From NCBI RefSeq assembly GCF_022539665.2, contig NC_081337.1, positions 460,239-517,738 of the forward strand: 57,500 nt of DNA. Direction: 5' to 3'. The DNA is from Daphnia carinata. Its lineage: Eukaryota; Arthropoda; Branchiopoda; Diplostraca; Daphniidae. Position numbers and translations under genes: made by a program. The first letter of the stretch is position 1. Each line of letters opens with the position of its first letter. The notes beneath the pieces were generated by a model. It had not been told where the DNA came from. It saw nothing but the letters and a program-made list of their open reading frames with translations, and made no database searches. Shown here piece by piece: positions 23,140-34,283 of this stretch.

Positions 23140-24567
23140 TCACACAAGTCTTCTTAAAATTTTTCCGGTAGATAGCTTTACCCCCAATGTGTGGTTTAGT
23201 CTTTCTACCAGGCCGTTTGCCTGGGGATGATAAGGAGTTGTCGTTCTATGGTCCACCTCCATTAGACGCATGACTTCCTTTGTGAACTCCGCGACGAAAC
23301 ACTTTCCACAGTCGGTAACCACCCCCTCCGGCGCCCCATGCCGTAAGACAATCTCCTCGACGAAGAACTCAGCCGCGTCCCGGGCCGTCGCAGTTGGAAC
23401 GGCCCTCGTCTCTGCCCACTTGGTGAGATAATCTACCGCAACGATGATATTCTTTTTACCCCCCACCGACACGGGAAAAGGCCCCAATATGTCCATCCCA
23501 ACTTTTTCGAGAGGTCTCTCCACGCGGATGATTTCCATGTGTCCCTGAGGTTCTACTGGCGGATTTTTTCTTGCCTGACACTGCGGACATGCCCGCACGT
23601 AGTTTAGTACCTGCTGTCGTAAGCGTGGCCAGTAGTATCTTTCCTCTATCCGCCCTAGCGTCCTCTTCACCCCTAAGTGCGCAGCCCAACGATCGCCATG
23701 GTATGCGTCTAAAATCTCCAACCGTTGATCCGGGGGTACGCATAGACACAACCGCATTCCTTGTTTACCCAAGGTTCGGCGATGCAGTAGTCCATTAATC
23801 AGCACGAAATTTTTGTAGGCTACGGCTGTACTCCTTTCCAGTTGCCTGCGTACCTCCACCCATCCCGGGACTGCTCCTTGCATCTCCCTCGTCCAACGAC
23901 GCTCCTCCTCCCATGCTGTCGTGTATACCGGTAGCAGGTCCTCTTCGTCGTCCTTGTCTTCTATCCCATCCATCGGATACCGAGATAGTGCATCAGCGTC
24001 CTCATGGAGCCGCCCTCTTTGATACACAATTTCGGGCTGATAGTTCTGTATGGACAATGCCCACCGTGCCAATCTGCCCGCCAAATCCTTCTTTGTTGTT
24101 AACCAACAAAGGGCGTGATGGTCCGTCACCACTTTCACCTTTGTCCCCCAGATGTAGCTGTGGAATTTCTTCACCGCCCAAACCAGGGCTAAGCACTCCT
24201 TCTCCGTAATGGAATAATTTCGCTCTGTTCGGGATAATAGCCTGCTGGCAAAGGCAACTGGCCTCTCCCCTTTCTCTCCCTTCTGTACTAAGGCCTCCCC
24301 GATCCCGTATTCGCAAGCGTCGGGATGGATTTCGAAGGGCTTTGTGTTATCCGGGTACGCCAACTGCGCAGCTCCCATTAGCGCATTCTTTAGAGCCTCG
24401 AAGCTTTCCATGGCCTCCTCCCCCCAGGTAAATGTTTTTTTTTCGCCCCCAAGATCGTGTAGCGGTCTGGCGATTTTCGCGAATCCGTCGATAAATCTTC
24501 TATAGTACGAACACATGCCTAGAAACGCCCTTATGTTCTTCACTTTCGACGCTCTGGAACCATCCAC
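23140..24567 (-). CDS. RNase H and integrase part of pol
   Basis: The open frame has 475 residues. The RT connection begins with 'AFLGMCSYYRRFI'. RNase H acidic residues are visible at D83, E123, D149 ('VVTDHHAL') and D191. The integrase zinc domain has H290, H297, C327 and C330, followed by the catalytic triad D359 ('VGMDILGPF'), D419 ('VVTDCGKCF') and E455 ('ANGLVERLN'). It ends prematurely after 'LNHTLGVKL', so the integrase C-terminal domain is absent. The frame overlaps the upstream gag-pol frame by 68 bp in a +1/-1 relation. In this family gag-pol is normally continuous, so this reflects an indel near 24545-24567. Confidence 0.92.
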   Translation of the reverse strand: MDGSRASKVKNIRAFLGMCSYYRRFIDGFAKIARPLHDLGGEKKTFTWGEEAMESFEALKNALMGAAQLAYPDNTKPFEIHPDACEYGIGEALVQKGEKGERPVAFASRLLSRTERNYSITEKECLALVWAVKKFHSYIWGTKVKVVTDHHALCWLTTKKDLAGRLARWALSIQNYQPEIVYQRGRLHEDADALSRYPMDGIEDKDDEEDLLPVYTTAWEEERRWTREMQGAVPGWVEVRRQLERSTAVAYKNFVLINGLLHRRTLGKQGMRLCLCVPPDQRLEILDAYHGDRWAAHLGVKRTLGRIEERYYWPRLRQQVLNYVRACPQCQARKNPPVEPQGHMEIIRVERPLEKVGMDILGPFPVSVGGKKNIIVAVDYLTKWAETRAVPTATARDAAEFFVEEIVLRHGAPEGVVTDCGKCFVAEFTKEVMRLMEVDHRTTTPYHPQANGLVERLNHTLGVKLSTGKILRRLV

Positions 24568-27500
24568 CGAAGGGTGCGGGGTCTCTCACTGCCTGCACTT
24601 GCTTCGGATCCGGTGAAACCCCATTTTTATCCACGATATGTCCCAACGCCCGTAGTTGTGGCTGGGCAAACGTACATTTTTCCACCTTCACTTTTAGATT
24701 TGCCCCTCTCAGATGTCCCAGTACCCCGCGCAGCCCTTGCACGTGTTCGTCCACCGACCGAGAGTACACTACAATATCGTCCAGATAAACTAGACACGTT
24801 GTCCATCTGAGACCACTTAATACCACGTCCATCATGCTTTGAAAAGTTCCGGGTGCCGAACACAGCCCCATTGCCATCACCTTAAACTGGTACAGCCCAT
24901 CCGCTGTGACGAACGCCGTTTTCGGACGGTCACTTTCCTTAATGGACACTTGCCAGTATCCTGACTGCAAATCCATGATTGAAAAGAACGCCGCACCTTC
25001 CAATCGTGCCAGAGTCTCCTCTATCCTCGGTAGCGGATACACATCACTTATTGTCACTGCATTTAGGCGCCGGTAATCAACACAAAATCTCCACGTCCCA
25101 TCCTTCTTTCTGACCAGGACCACCGCCGCTCCCCATGGACTGTTCGAGGGTTCGATAACTCCTGCTTTCTCCATTTCCTTGCACTGAGCTTCTATAATGA
25201 TTCTCTCCTTCCATGCCCGAGCATGGGGTGATTGCCGAATTGGTTTTGTTTCCCCGGTATCTATTGTATGCTCTGCTGCCGTACACAGTCCTAGTTGGTC
25301 TTCGGGCCACGAAAAACAGTCGCCATATTCTACTAACACTTCTCGGATCTTTTCTCTGTCTGTCGGCGTTAATCCTTCTCCAATCCTGCTTTCAAATTTG
25401 TGTTCCCGAAGCGCTCCCTTCTCTGCTCCTGCTGTCACGACGGCTCCTGGCGTGTTTCCTTCCTTGATTTCGGTCACCGGCTCGATTATTCCTAACACCG
25501 TCCCCTCTTCAATCCATTGTTGGTGGTCCGATAAGTTGGTTATCGCCATCTGTCCGATTGTTCCCATGCCGCTAACCAGGACCTTTCCCGTCGACACCCT
25601 TTTCGTCCTCTGCAATGCTTGGGATGGCTCCACCAGTGGACTTTCGCCAAACCCTTTCAAATCTAGTGGTTGAGTTGCGACCACTTTCATCGATCGGGGT
25701 GGGACCCAGCATCCTTTCTGGACTACTAGTTTCGGTGCTTCCTCCATCGTCTCCTCCACCAGTGCTCCGAGGGCAATGTCTCCAATGAAGATCTCCGGTA
25801 GCGCCCCAATCTTCATCCGAGTTCCAAACTTTTCCAACATGTCCTTCCCCAGAAGTAAGTCGATGTCGCCGTCCAGGACCAAAGCCTCCCCCTCGACGGT
25901 CATCCTCCCATCCGATACTGACAGTCTTGCGGCTCCTCCCGGTCGAATCTCCTTGCCGTCAACTGATACTAGACGACTTGCGCGCCATGGTGTCACTGTT
26001 ATCCCTAGTTCTCTCACTAATTTGGGCGAACACACGGACACTACCGCCCCTTTGTCTATCACGGCAGCCACCCGTTTTCCCCAGCACAACACATCCAGTA
26101 CTACCATCCTCTGGATGTCGATTTTCAGAATTGGCCATGCTAGCACCTCCGGGTCTCCATGCTCTGTCCCTACTAGACGAATTACTTGCTTACCCTCTCC
26201 AGCGAATCGCACCTGCCGTTGCTGTTGTGGTGCCCCTCCTTCTCGCTGGGAGCTCGGGCAGTCGCGACGTATGTGTCCTATCCCTTCACACCCGTAGCAT
26301 ACGACCTGTCCGTCCGGCGTCCGACCCCTCAGGCCTCCCTGACCGTTTGCTCTTGTTGGACACTCTCTCCCGATGTGCCCCTCCGTCTTACATCTGCTGC
26401 AGATAGGTTTCCCCTCCGGAGTCCATTTCAGTATCGATCGGTTATCCGACCGATACTGTTGACTCTCCGCGCTTTCTCCTTGCTGTGCGGCTGCCCCTGA
26501 TGCGTTCCTTGATGCCACGGCTCCCATTAGTCCCCCTAGCAATTTTTCTATTCGGTCCATTCTCTCACTTCCCGTCGTTGGTGTTTGTTTTCCGACCACG
26601 CCCATCGCCCATTCCTCGTGTCTCGCTCGGGACGTCATTTCCTGATACCGCTTAATTTCTTGGAGGAATTCGTCACATGAGTTGGGTTTCAAACTCCAGA
26701 GTTTCTCTAGTAAACTCGGCTTGAGTCCTCTCCATAGGTGCGCCAATTTCGTAGCTTCGGTCATATTCGGGTCTACTCTGCGGCATAAATCCAGGATGTC
26801 GTAAAAATACTCGATCGTGGATTCCTCGATTCCTTGTTTACGTTCTCTCAGATTCGCTTCATTGAATCGGTTCTGATTGACTGGCTTGAATTGCTCCAAC
26901 ATCTGTGTTTTAATTCCTGGTACAACTGGTGGTCCTGCAACATCCTCCCATTCGGCTGCTAGTTGTCCCGCGGCCTCTTTGTATGAGTACCACTTCTGCG
27001 CTGCCCCGGACAGCGACAGCTCCACGTGGTCGCGAAGTTCATCATTTCCCCCTCGATTATACCTTCCGATTCTCTCGTATCGATGCATCCACTGCACGAC
27101 GTCTTCCCCGTCCTTCCCCCCGAAGGTGGGTGGGGATTGGAATTTCATCTGTGCGGCCATCGCGTGCCTTGCGCCCCCTTGCTGTTGAGCTGCTCTGAAT
27201 CCCCGGATGAAGCTGCTGATATTCGATGATCTTCTTCTGAAATCCGCGAAATCCCACTCTGGCTGCTCTTCTCCGTGTTCACCCGATCCTTCTTCCTCTT
27301 CGGCGTCCTCCCACCGCTCAGTTTCCTCCTCACTGAATGTGAGATGATACTCCTGCCGAACGGATGCCGGTCGCTGCTCCTGTTCGTTAGCCCCGTCCTC
27401 TATTTCTCCTCGCTCTTCCGGTCCGCTTTCCCTCAGCGGTCGACTGCGCGTCCTCGTCCGCCCCTGAGATGTACTCCCGATCTCGGGTATCTCCCAACTA

Positions 27501-27571
27501 CCCCGTGCCACGAACCGTCCCCGAGCGTCTCGGATTCTCTCCCCGCTCCTTACGTCCTCTTCTCCTATCAT
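24500..27571 (-). CDS. Gag-protease-reverse transcriptase polyprotein
   Basis: An open frame of 1023 residues. It has an acidic N-terminus, a retrotransposon gag domain (about residues 140-320), two CCHC zinc knuckles (391-404 and 425-438), a protease-like segment with 'VIDKGAVVSVCS' (506-508 read DKG where D-T/S-G is expected), and a reverse transcriptase ending with the 'YLDD' box at about 929-932. The last residues after 'QVQAVRDPAP' are out of frame with the family. Layout and RT-RNase H-integrase order place it in Ty3/gypsy. Confidence 0.93.
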   Translation of the reverse strand: MIGEEDVRSGERIRDARGRFVARGSWEIPEIGSTSQGRTRTRSRPLRESGPEERGEIEDGANEQEQRPASVRQEYHLTFSEEETERWEDAEEEEGSGEHGEEQPEWDFADFRRRSSNISSFIRGFRAAQQQGGARHAMAAQMKFQSPPTFGGKDGEDVVQWMHRYERIGRYNRGGNDELRDHVELSLSGAAQKWYSYKEAAGQLAAEWEDVAGPPVVPGIKTQMLEQFKPVNQNRFNEANLRERKQGIEESTIEYFYDILDLCRRVDPNMTEATKLAHLWRGLKPSLLEKLWSLKPNSCDEFLQEIKRYQEMTSRARHEEWAMGVVGKQTPTTGSERMDRIEKLLGGLMGAVASRNASGAAAQQGESAESQQYRSDNRSILKWTPEGKPICSRCKTEGHIGRECPTRANGQGGLRGRTPDGQVVCYGCEGIGHIRRDCPSSQREGGAPQQQRQVRFAGEGKQVIRLVGTEHGDPEVLAWPILKIDIQRMVVLDVLCWGKRVAAVIDKGAVVSVCSPKLVRELGITVTPWRASRLVSVDGKEIRPGGAARLSVSDGRMTVEGEALVLDGDIDLLLGKDMLEKFGTRMKIGALPEIFIGDIALGALVEETMEEAPKLVVQKGCWVPPRSMKVVATQPLDLKGFGESPLVEPSQALQRTKRVSTGKVLVSGMGTIGQMAITNLSDHQQWIEEGTVLGIIEPVTEIKEGNTPGAVVTAGAEKGALREHKFESRIGEGLTPTDREKIREVLVEYGDCFSWPEDQLGLCTAAEHTIDTGETKPIRQSPHARAWKERIIIEAQCKEMEKAGVIEPSNSPWGAAVVLVRKKDGTWRFCVDYRRLNAVTISDVYPLPRIEETLARLEGAAFFSIMDLQSGYWQVSIKESDRPKTAFVTADGLYQFKVMAMGLCSAPGTFQSMMDVVLSGLRWTTCLVYLDDIVVYSRSVDEHVQGLRGVLGHLRGANLKVKVEKCTFAQPQLRALGHIVDKNGVSPDPKQVQAVRDPAPFGGWFQSVESEEHKGVSRHVFVL

Positions 27572-27637
27572 CTACCTCCCGCAATCCTCGCACCGCTTGT
27601 TTCTTGCCGAACTCTTCGGCTCCCGGTTCACTCCTCC
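27572..27637 (-). other. 5' leader of retrotransposon, left of hAT
   Basis: Leader sequence with one unit of the 'cttgccgaactcttcggct' minisatellite that continues on the other side of the hAT insertion. Confidence 0.7.
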
Positions 27638-30600
27638 CAGACTTGCCGTCCGATTATTTCTTGGGCGATCATCGGTAGCCGTCGATAATCGCAAAAAAAA
27701 TAATCGGCGATCATTCGTCTATTGAAAAAATTTGATTTTCGATTAAATTTTTGCGATTGTTTTTTCGATTATTTTTGGGCGCCATCTATCTGTTGGAAAA
27801 TAACTTACCATAACAGGCACGTTACAAATTGTATATAATGAAAATAAACGTAACCAAACTATTAAGAATTCAATTGAAATATATGGTATTATAAAATGGT
27901 GTATTAAACCTCATTTCTCATACATGAAAACAGTAAAGTAATGCAAAAAATGCTTAGTTAATTAACAAATTAGTTGTATTGTGTTATCAAACATGAAACA
28001 ATTGTTAATACAAATTCATGGTTTTACCAAGTTGTAAAAACCGGATTGTTCACTTTTAAGAACAACAGCATTTCAAAATGCGTATCTGTTAGGCTTGAGC
28101 GTTTTGGGGTATATATGAGGCCCCCTTGACTAAAAAGTCTCTCTACCGAGGCAGATGATGGAAGTGCTACATTAAAGCGTCTAATTTAGCAATGCCATTA
28201 AAAAAATCAATGAATATGATATTTTAATTATAAAACCTATTACGACTTTTAAGTTACTTGTAAATTGTAAGTATCGTTGGATACTTCTGCAGCTCCTCTA
28301 AGGTTGAACAATCTTTCAAGAAGGCATCGACCTCGACTACTTTGTTCTTCGCGTTTTGTTTTGTAAATTTGGCAAAAAAAATTTTCGCAGGTTTTGAACG
28401 TTTGGCAGGGCTGATATCAGATTTTGAAGATGAAGTTTCGTCGCTGCTCCCATGCGACATTTTAACAAAAAAAATTAATAGAAATTATTAGGAACCATAA
28501 CAAAGCCCCTTCTTGTTAGCATAAACTAATTATATACAAAAAGGAAAACTTACATTTCAGAGTCACCATCAACGTTATCCTTATGGCGCTGAAATTCACA
28601 ACGAATTATAGCCAGGGCTTTTCGTACGTCAGCGTCGTCTTCAAGCCACGACGTCTTAAACATTGGATTGGAAATGGCAGCTAGCCATAGTTCTTTATCA
28701 TCAAACATATGACTGAATCTGTTGGATCGGAGAAAGAAAATAACTTTACTTATACAATACTGAATATTAGCAAGAGGACTAACAAACTGCAAAGTAGAAT
28801 TTTACCTGAAATGAATGGCATCCAGTATTCCTGAAATAAGAGGTTGACAATGCACAATGTTCGAATCGTCTTGTAGAAGGCGAAGATTTGATATTAGTAC
28901 TCTTATAGTAGGTAGCAAGTAGCCTAAACCAATATTTTTTTCTCCTTCCAAAATTTCCAATGCCTGTACGACCGACTTCATGATGTTTGTGTACTCCTTC
29001 ATATATTGTTCTTCGCTTGGCGTAAAAAATGGTATTTTTAGTTCTTCCATTAATTTTTTCAAACATTTAGCTTTTTTGCGCATAATTCGGACAACGCAAG
29101 CTATTCCGAAATACCAGGTATTCCACCTGGTATCGTTTTTAACAATAAATAACTGACCAAGATGTCGGCGGATGGTATCCGAGTTGTTTGCACTAGAAGA
29201 CTGCTTATTCCAAAGCATTTGTAGCTTTTCTTCCACATTGAATCGCAGATCCACGAATAACGTATCTGTTATTTTGGAGACGTCCACCTTGGAGACAAGG
29301 TTAAGCAGGTGGCATGCGCATCGTCGATGCACTGGTAAAGTTATTTGCCGGCTGCTTCTGGGTGTTGTTGTTGACTGACGCTGGTCAAGAATGTCGCCAA
29401 TTTCTATATACACCATATCTTCGTCGTTGTCGTCATCGGAAAATTGCACGTCTTCAAAATCATGGGTGAGGTTACTTGATTCCCCTAACGTAAACAAAAG
29501 CAATAATTATTATGAATTGCAAATAAAAGAATAAAAAGGAAACATTTTTTACCTCTATCCCTTAAGCACTTGCAAAAATTGGTCCCATTATCCGTAGTTG
29601 AGGCGCGAAGCTTGTTTGTGATATTGAATTCAACATGAATATCCTCTATCACTGTTGCTAACACGTCATACGTGTGGCTTCCTCGGATTCTTCTAATCGC
29701 CAAGCATGCATTTTTTCTTTTGGTGCTGTACTTGTCAAACCAATGTACAGTTTCCCCGAGATAACTTTTCCGTCGAGATGTCCAAGCATCAATCGTTGTG
29801 CTAGCATCCGTTGATTTTTCTAGCTCGTCACACAAGGTCTGTCGTCTGAGGTTGTACTTCTTTTCAAGGAGTTCAGTGAAGAACGTTCTTCCATGTAGTT
29901 GTAGATTTGGAGCCAAACGAGCCACCAGCTGTTTAAAGCCAGGTTTCTCAACAGAATGGAGAGGTAATATGTCCACAATGAGCCAGTTCTATAATCAAAT
30001 GAAATATAACTTTTGTGAAACATATTCTTATAACGAAATAATGTTTACATACCAAAACCCAATCATCCAAATCTGTTTGTGTTATGAATGGTCTTGCAGC
30101 AATACCAGGGGAGACATTGCGAATCTGTTTGCCGGATAATTTCTCATTCAGGTTTGAACAGGAAGTTTTCCATTTTTCTTCATGGTTTAATTCCTTGGTT
30201 GGATCGTGTTCCTAAGAATACAAATAAAGCAATATTATTGTAGCTACAATACACCATAATAGTTAACCTTACACAGAAGTGACGCTTTGCATTTGCTCTT
30301 GTGTCGTTGTAGACAATAAGATGCTTCTCTTTTCCATGTTTGTCTTTTTTGACGCCACAGTTTGGAAAGGTACACCTATAATATGCAGCGTTCTTACATG
30401 GTACTTCTCCAACAAACTCGAAATACTCAGGAGGTAATTTAAGTCGTTTTGTACCCTGTGAACTACTTTTAAGAGGTATGAGAAAATTTTAGCATATCAT
30501 TAAACAACATTAAAAAACAATGCTTTGAATTCTTTGCGTTATCTTTTATTATTTAATGAAGTTGAGCTATTGCTTTCACTTTCTGATGTTTCTGGAGCAG

Positions 30601-30865
30601 CCATCTCACACTGTCACACAAGAACACACTAAAAATAACTGACAGCTGAAAAGGGACACGAGAAAAGGCTATGAGTATTTTCATGTAATGTCATGTACCG
30701 TCAATAGATGTCGCAAAATAATCGGAAAACAATCGCGATTAAAAATTAATTTTTTTACACTTCAATCGCCGATTTCGATTATTTTAAAATAATTTGATCG
30801 CCGATCAAATTTTTAATCAAAATCGCAATCGCGATTAATTTTCAATCGCGATTACGGCAGCTCTG
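27638..30865 (-). mobile_element. hAT-superfamily DNA transposon
   Basis: 3228 bp with short imperfect terminal inverted repeats ('cagacttgccg' and 'cggcagctctg') and a perfect 8-bp target duplication 'actcctcc' (27630-27637 and 30866-30873), both hallmarks of hAT. It carries a spliced transposase on -. It shares ends and subterminal 'aatcgcgatt' motifs with the MITE at 20340. It sits in the 5' leader of the gypsy element and so inserted later. Confidence 0.95.
28024..30604 (-). CDS. hAT transposase, multi-exon
   Basis: Start at 30604 ('MAAPETSESES'). The second exon (about 30290-30460) looks like a BED-type zinc finger ('YYRCTFPNCG'). Then follow 'PLHSVEKPGFKQLVARLAP', 'TTIDAWTSR' (first catalytic Asp), 'TTDNGTNF' (second Asp), 'RRCACHLLNLV' and 'NDTRWNTWYFG'. 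The last exon (about 28024-28175) has the dimerisation block 'SSASVERLFSQGG', with stop at 28024-28026. Typical GT/AG introns separate exons (for example donor GTATGT at about 30050). The first donor appears mutated (AT for GT). Almost all functional blocks survive, so recent activity is likely. Confidence 0.85.
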
Positions 30866-30873
30866 ACTCCTCC

Positions 30874-31030
30874 GCTTCTTGCCCAACACTTCGGCTCACG
30901 GTTACTTTCCGCTTCTTTCCGAACACTTCGGCTCACGGTTCACTGCCCCGATTCTTGCCGAACACTTCGGCTCACGGTTACTTCTCCGCTTCTTGCCGAA
31001 CTCTTCGGCTCACGGTTCACTGCCCCGCCT
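30874..31030. repeat. Minisatellite in retrotransposon leader
   Basis: Imperfect tandem units of about 38-40 bp around 'cttgccgaacacttcggctcacggtt', four copies here and one at about 27600, interrupted by the hAT. Confidence 0.85.
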
Positions 31031-31239
31031 TAGCCCTTTTCCCCGTTTTTTCCCCGGCGTCTCTCCTTCGTTATGCTTCCCCCTATTGCCCTACGGTCGG
31101 AGCCGTGACCCCGTACCCCAACAATTTAAGGTGCTAAGACCAGTTGGGTCGTCGACTCTCAGGGGTCCCTGACAGCCACCGCCTCCGTAGCACAGAATCG
31201 AACAGAAATACAACCACAAAAGTAGACTTACCAGAGGTT
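31031..31239 (-). other. 5' leader of retrotransposon, right part
   Basis: Untranslated leader between the minisatellite and the primer-binding site. No gene. Confidence 0.6.
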
Positions 31240-31253
31240 CTGCATCTCCACCA
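31240..31253 (-). promoter_or_regulatory. Primer-binding site
   Basis: On - the 14 bases after the 5' LTR read TGGTGGAGATGCAG. The TGG start matches the CCA end of a tRNA; I could not assign which tRNA. Confidence 0.65.
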
Positions 31254-31407
31254 TGTAGCAGTATGTTGTATTGACGGTTCACAAGACTAAGACTGAGACC
31301 TGATACACGACCACGGGGGACTATATAAGGGAAAACACTGACGTCACACGTCCGGGTAGCATTGCATACTAACCGGATCACATAACGTGGTCATTGACCA
31401 CGTGACA
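31254..31407 (-). repeat. 5' LTR
   Basis: Matches 22029-22183 except for one substitution (A for G in 'cacgaccacg') and one missing G. Confidence 0.93.
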
Positions 31408-31512
31408 ATATTATTGTCTTAATTAATGTACTTAAAACATAAAATGGATATTAAACGACAACAGAATTTTAGAGATTGTATATTCAATTTCAAAATCTTC
31501 ATCTTTTATTGG

Positions 31513-31975
31513 GATTGGCGGTGAAATAGGAATGAACCGAAATAGGAGTGGGAGTTATAGGACTGACTTTTTAAATATTTTAGGTCAGTCCTATTTTTCC
31601 AAGGCATTAGTCCTATTTCTATTTAGAGACTGTCCTATTTTCTAAAATTGTTCCAATTGCAACGATATACCTCCAATTCGATAGGTGGTAATATGTTGCG
31701 TAAAAGCATCGGGTTATATCCATTTTCCTTTTTAAAATACCGATGGTGTTTACTCAGTACTTAAATGGTTCACAAAACCTTTTTTCTTATGCTATTTTAA
31801 TTAAAATTACAGGAGAACATGAACTATATTGTATTTAATAGAGTTCATTTAACAAAATACCATTAGAACAAAATCAGAAATATTTATTACTTATATTGCA
31901 CTTTATGTGGTCATAACAAACTTTTCCAATTGCACTAATGTTTTACTATTTCATACTACTATCATTACATCATAT
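31513..31975. mobile_element. Diverged solo MULE left end
   Basis: It begins 'gattggcggtgaaatagg' like copy 2 at 52931 and follows the MULE inverted repeat with many differences ('accgatggtgtttactcag', 'acttaaatggttcac') up to about 31965. The interior and other end are missing. Confidence 0.75.
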
Positions 31976-32333
31976 AGAGCTCTTACATATTCTGATTTTG
32001 CTGCACTAGTATTTTATTAATTATATATTAAATACCATGAAATTACATGTCTAGTTACGGAGGAGGTGCAATACGTTAGTCCAGGCATTTTTTAGGTGGT
32101 ATGCCAGAGATAAGGAGATGGGACACGGAATAGGGAAAGCCGCCATGACAGATTTCGGCCCACCATCTAGCGGCTAATTCCCTCCGGTCATCGTTAGCAG
32201 ACGAATTCCCTCTCTATTTCAATAGCAAACAACATTTTTTTGTTTTTTTTAGATGTCATTTGGTTACTGCATGCTTCTGTGTGTTTTGTAGTTTGTCTTA
32301 AAAGTTAAAATGTGACATTCGGAAATAAAGTAA
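31976..32333. other. Non-coding
   Basis: AT-rich with one more GC-balanced patch at 32060-32220. No gene recognised. Confidence 0.4.
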
Positions 32334-34283
32334 CTAACCAATAAACTTTTTATAAATTTTGTATAATATGAACTTAGTTAACTGATTACCTTTTGAAGTT
32401 TCTTCACACATGTTTTGATTGAACAGTTTGACATAGGATAAACATCTGAGTTTTAAGAATCTGTAAGGAACAGTTTGTTTGAGGTAAGTAACATCACAAT
32501 TTTCTGAGTGAGCTGCAAGAGTAGGAAACATTTAATTAATATTAATTTTCTTTAGGACTTTCTGGTTTAACATGGCAACTAGGCTATATCACACTGGAGT
32601 TTTAATCCTTGGGCCAACATCGATTGAAAAACAGATTTGCATGATAATGCAATTGTGTACGCAGAGTTTGAAGGAATGCATACCCTTCTGCTCTTTCTAA
32701 ATTTGAAATGTTTGCTGTGAGTTCTTCCAATGGATCATCAATGGAGTCAAATAAGGCTTTCTACACATGACACAGTTAAAGAGACGTTCAATTTTAAAAC
32801 ACAATATCCAGTAATGTAGGCAAGACACTGGTTTGTAAAAGTATCATTCATGTTGGAAGCATTTAACTCTATTACATTACTGAAAAGCTCAACATCTACC
32901 TCCATCTCTGTGTCGCAATAGCATCATTTTCTTTTTCACAATTAAGGTTCTTTAATATTGCAAATGGAAGAGGTGAACAGTTAGATGACAAAGAAGCTGT
33001 AAGACCACTACTTTTTATAACTAAAAGTTTTCTCATGATATACTTCACTTGAATTGCTGTGGGATTGTTATATAACCCACCCCTTAATCGGACTATGCTA
33101 AAGAAATGCTCCAGTGGATCCCGTTCGGTAAGTCTCGTGCATACAGTACATAATCCAAAGGCTTTTCTTGTGTTAGCAGATTCCAAGCAAGTGATATTGT
33201 TGATTTTATTGTGGTAGTGAAGCCGATAATCACAGCCTTCCGTTTACTAGCACTTACTAACTTGCGGGAAGTAAATGTCAAAGATTTAACAAAATTTTGT
33301 AATCCTTTAAGTTCTTTTCTTTTTCCAACAGGTTGGAAAGTGTCAGTGGTGCTCTGTCATCTGTTTGTTTTGGATTCCACGAGTTCAGCATGTCGAAAAT
33401 CTAGTTGAATTTTCAGCAGTATTCCTCAGTGGCCTCACTTCCCGTAAACTGCAAAAAACACCATATTAAAAAGTTCAAATCATTTGTATACCACAGTGAA
33501 AATATAACTTTACGTTTGGGTCTTTCAGATCCTTCCGTAAATGGCGAAGGGTATCCGCAGTTGAATTGCTCAAGACTTGAGCAGCCAGAACTACTTTGAT
33601 CTTGTGTGTGCCAATATCGACGTGGTTTTTAGTTAACTTGTTACCAAGACGAAATCCTAGACGGTTCTGGTATTCAAAGAGCTCGATAATGTACGACCAT
33701 TTTCCGGTTTCGGAAAGCCAGGTATAAGAATTCCTTTCGGTGTCTGTGCTTTAAGGTTACGAGCCAATTTTAACATATGGCAGGTATCTAACATCACGTA
33801 AATGTCTTCTTTGGTCTTAGGATGTTTCAGTTTCATTGCTATGGGTGTTATTTGTGCGCCGGCTGAACAGATTGGTGGTTTGGGGAATCCTGATGTTGCT
33901 CGAGGTATTGACCATCGTTAGATTTGCGCCAACCCATCAGTAACTACTTACGTTACACGTTGAGTTGTGAAGAAATAATGACATCGTTCAACACTTTGGA
34001 CTGGCCCAGCCCGGTAAATGGTTCGTAAAGTAATAAGCCAAGGCGATCTCCATTTTCCATCTAATCCTACAGCATAAAACACTTGTAAACAAAGTGCAAT
34101 GATCTGTTCCCGACTGAAAGGTTTGTCATCTGGGAAATCGGTAAATCCCGTATATTTCTTAAATTGTGGGTCGTAGCACAACGCCTTCTTGATAGACATT
34201 TCATTGAGACTAGCGTTACATCTTGGTCGTGTGTTCGCTTCTGCAATGTCTGTCTTTATCTGAGCTAAGGCATTCTTTAACAT
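32334..34283 (-). pseudogene. P-element/THAP9-type transposase remnant
   Basis: Leftward pieces in the order of a P-element-family transposase: 33948-34283 ('MSIKKALCYDPQFKKYTGF', 'QVFYAVGLDGKW'), about 33180-33400 ('NSWNPKQTDDRAPLTLS', 'RRKAVIIGF'-like 'SKRKAVIIGFTTTIKSTI'), 32896-33186 ('DPLEHFFSIVRLRGGLYNNP', the characteristic C-terminal block), then about 32570-32770 and 32334-32531. Frame changes and stops occur between pieces. The N-terminal THAP zinc finger was not found. No terminal repeats were identified. Confidence 0.75.

Larger units (their letters stand above)
22029..31407 (-). mobile_element. Ty3/gypsy-type LTR retrotransposon with env-like region, split by a hAT insertion
   Basis: Two direct LTRs of 155 and 154 bp bound the element, with a 4-bp target duplication ATAT (22025-22028 and 31408-31411). 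Coding is leftward: gag-protease-RT, RNase H-integrase, then an env-like remnant. Next to the right (5') LTR on - is a primer-binding site beginning TGGTGGAGATGC. Next to the left (3') LTR is a purine tract AGAGGGGGGA. The LTRs differ at two sites, so insertion is recent. After insertion a 3228-bp hAT landed in the 5' leader. A frameshift in pol, a DKG protease motif, and loss of the integrase C-terminus make this copy defective. Confidence 0.93.

Noticed and set aside
22294-27688. Many open reading frames on + between 22.3 and 27.7 kb, up to 184 residues
   Set aside because: They are antisense shadows of the GC-richer gag-pol-env region on -, with no homology or splice support.
30879-31172. 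97-residue + ORF with repeated 'SAHGYF'
   Set aside because: It is the translation of the minisatellite in the retrotransposon leader; repeats of a length divisible by three or compensated stay open by chance.
31513-31975. Treating the diverged end at 31513 as a third full MULE copy
   Set aside because: Similarity stops at about 31965 and neither the transposase nor the right end follows.
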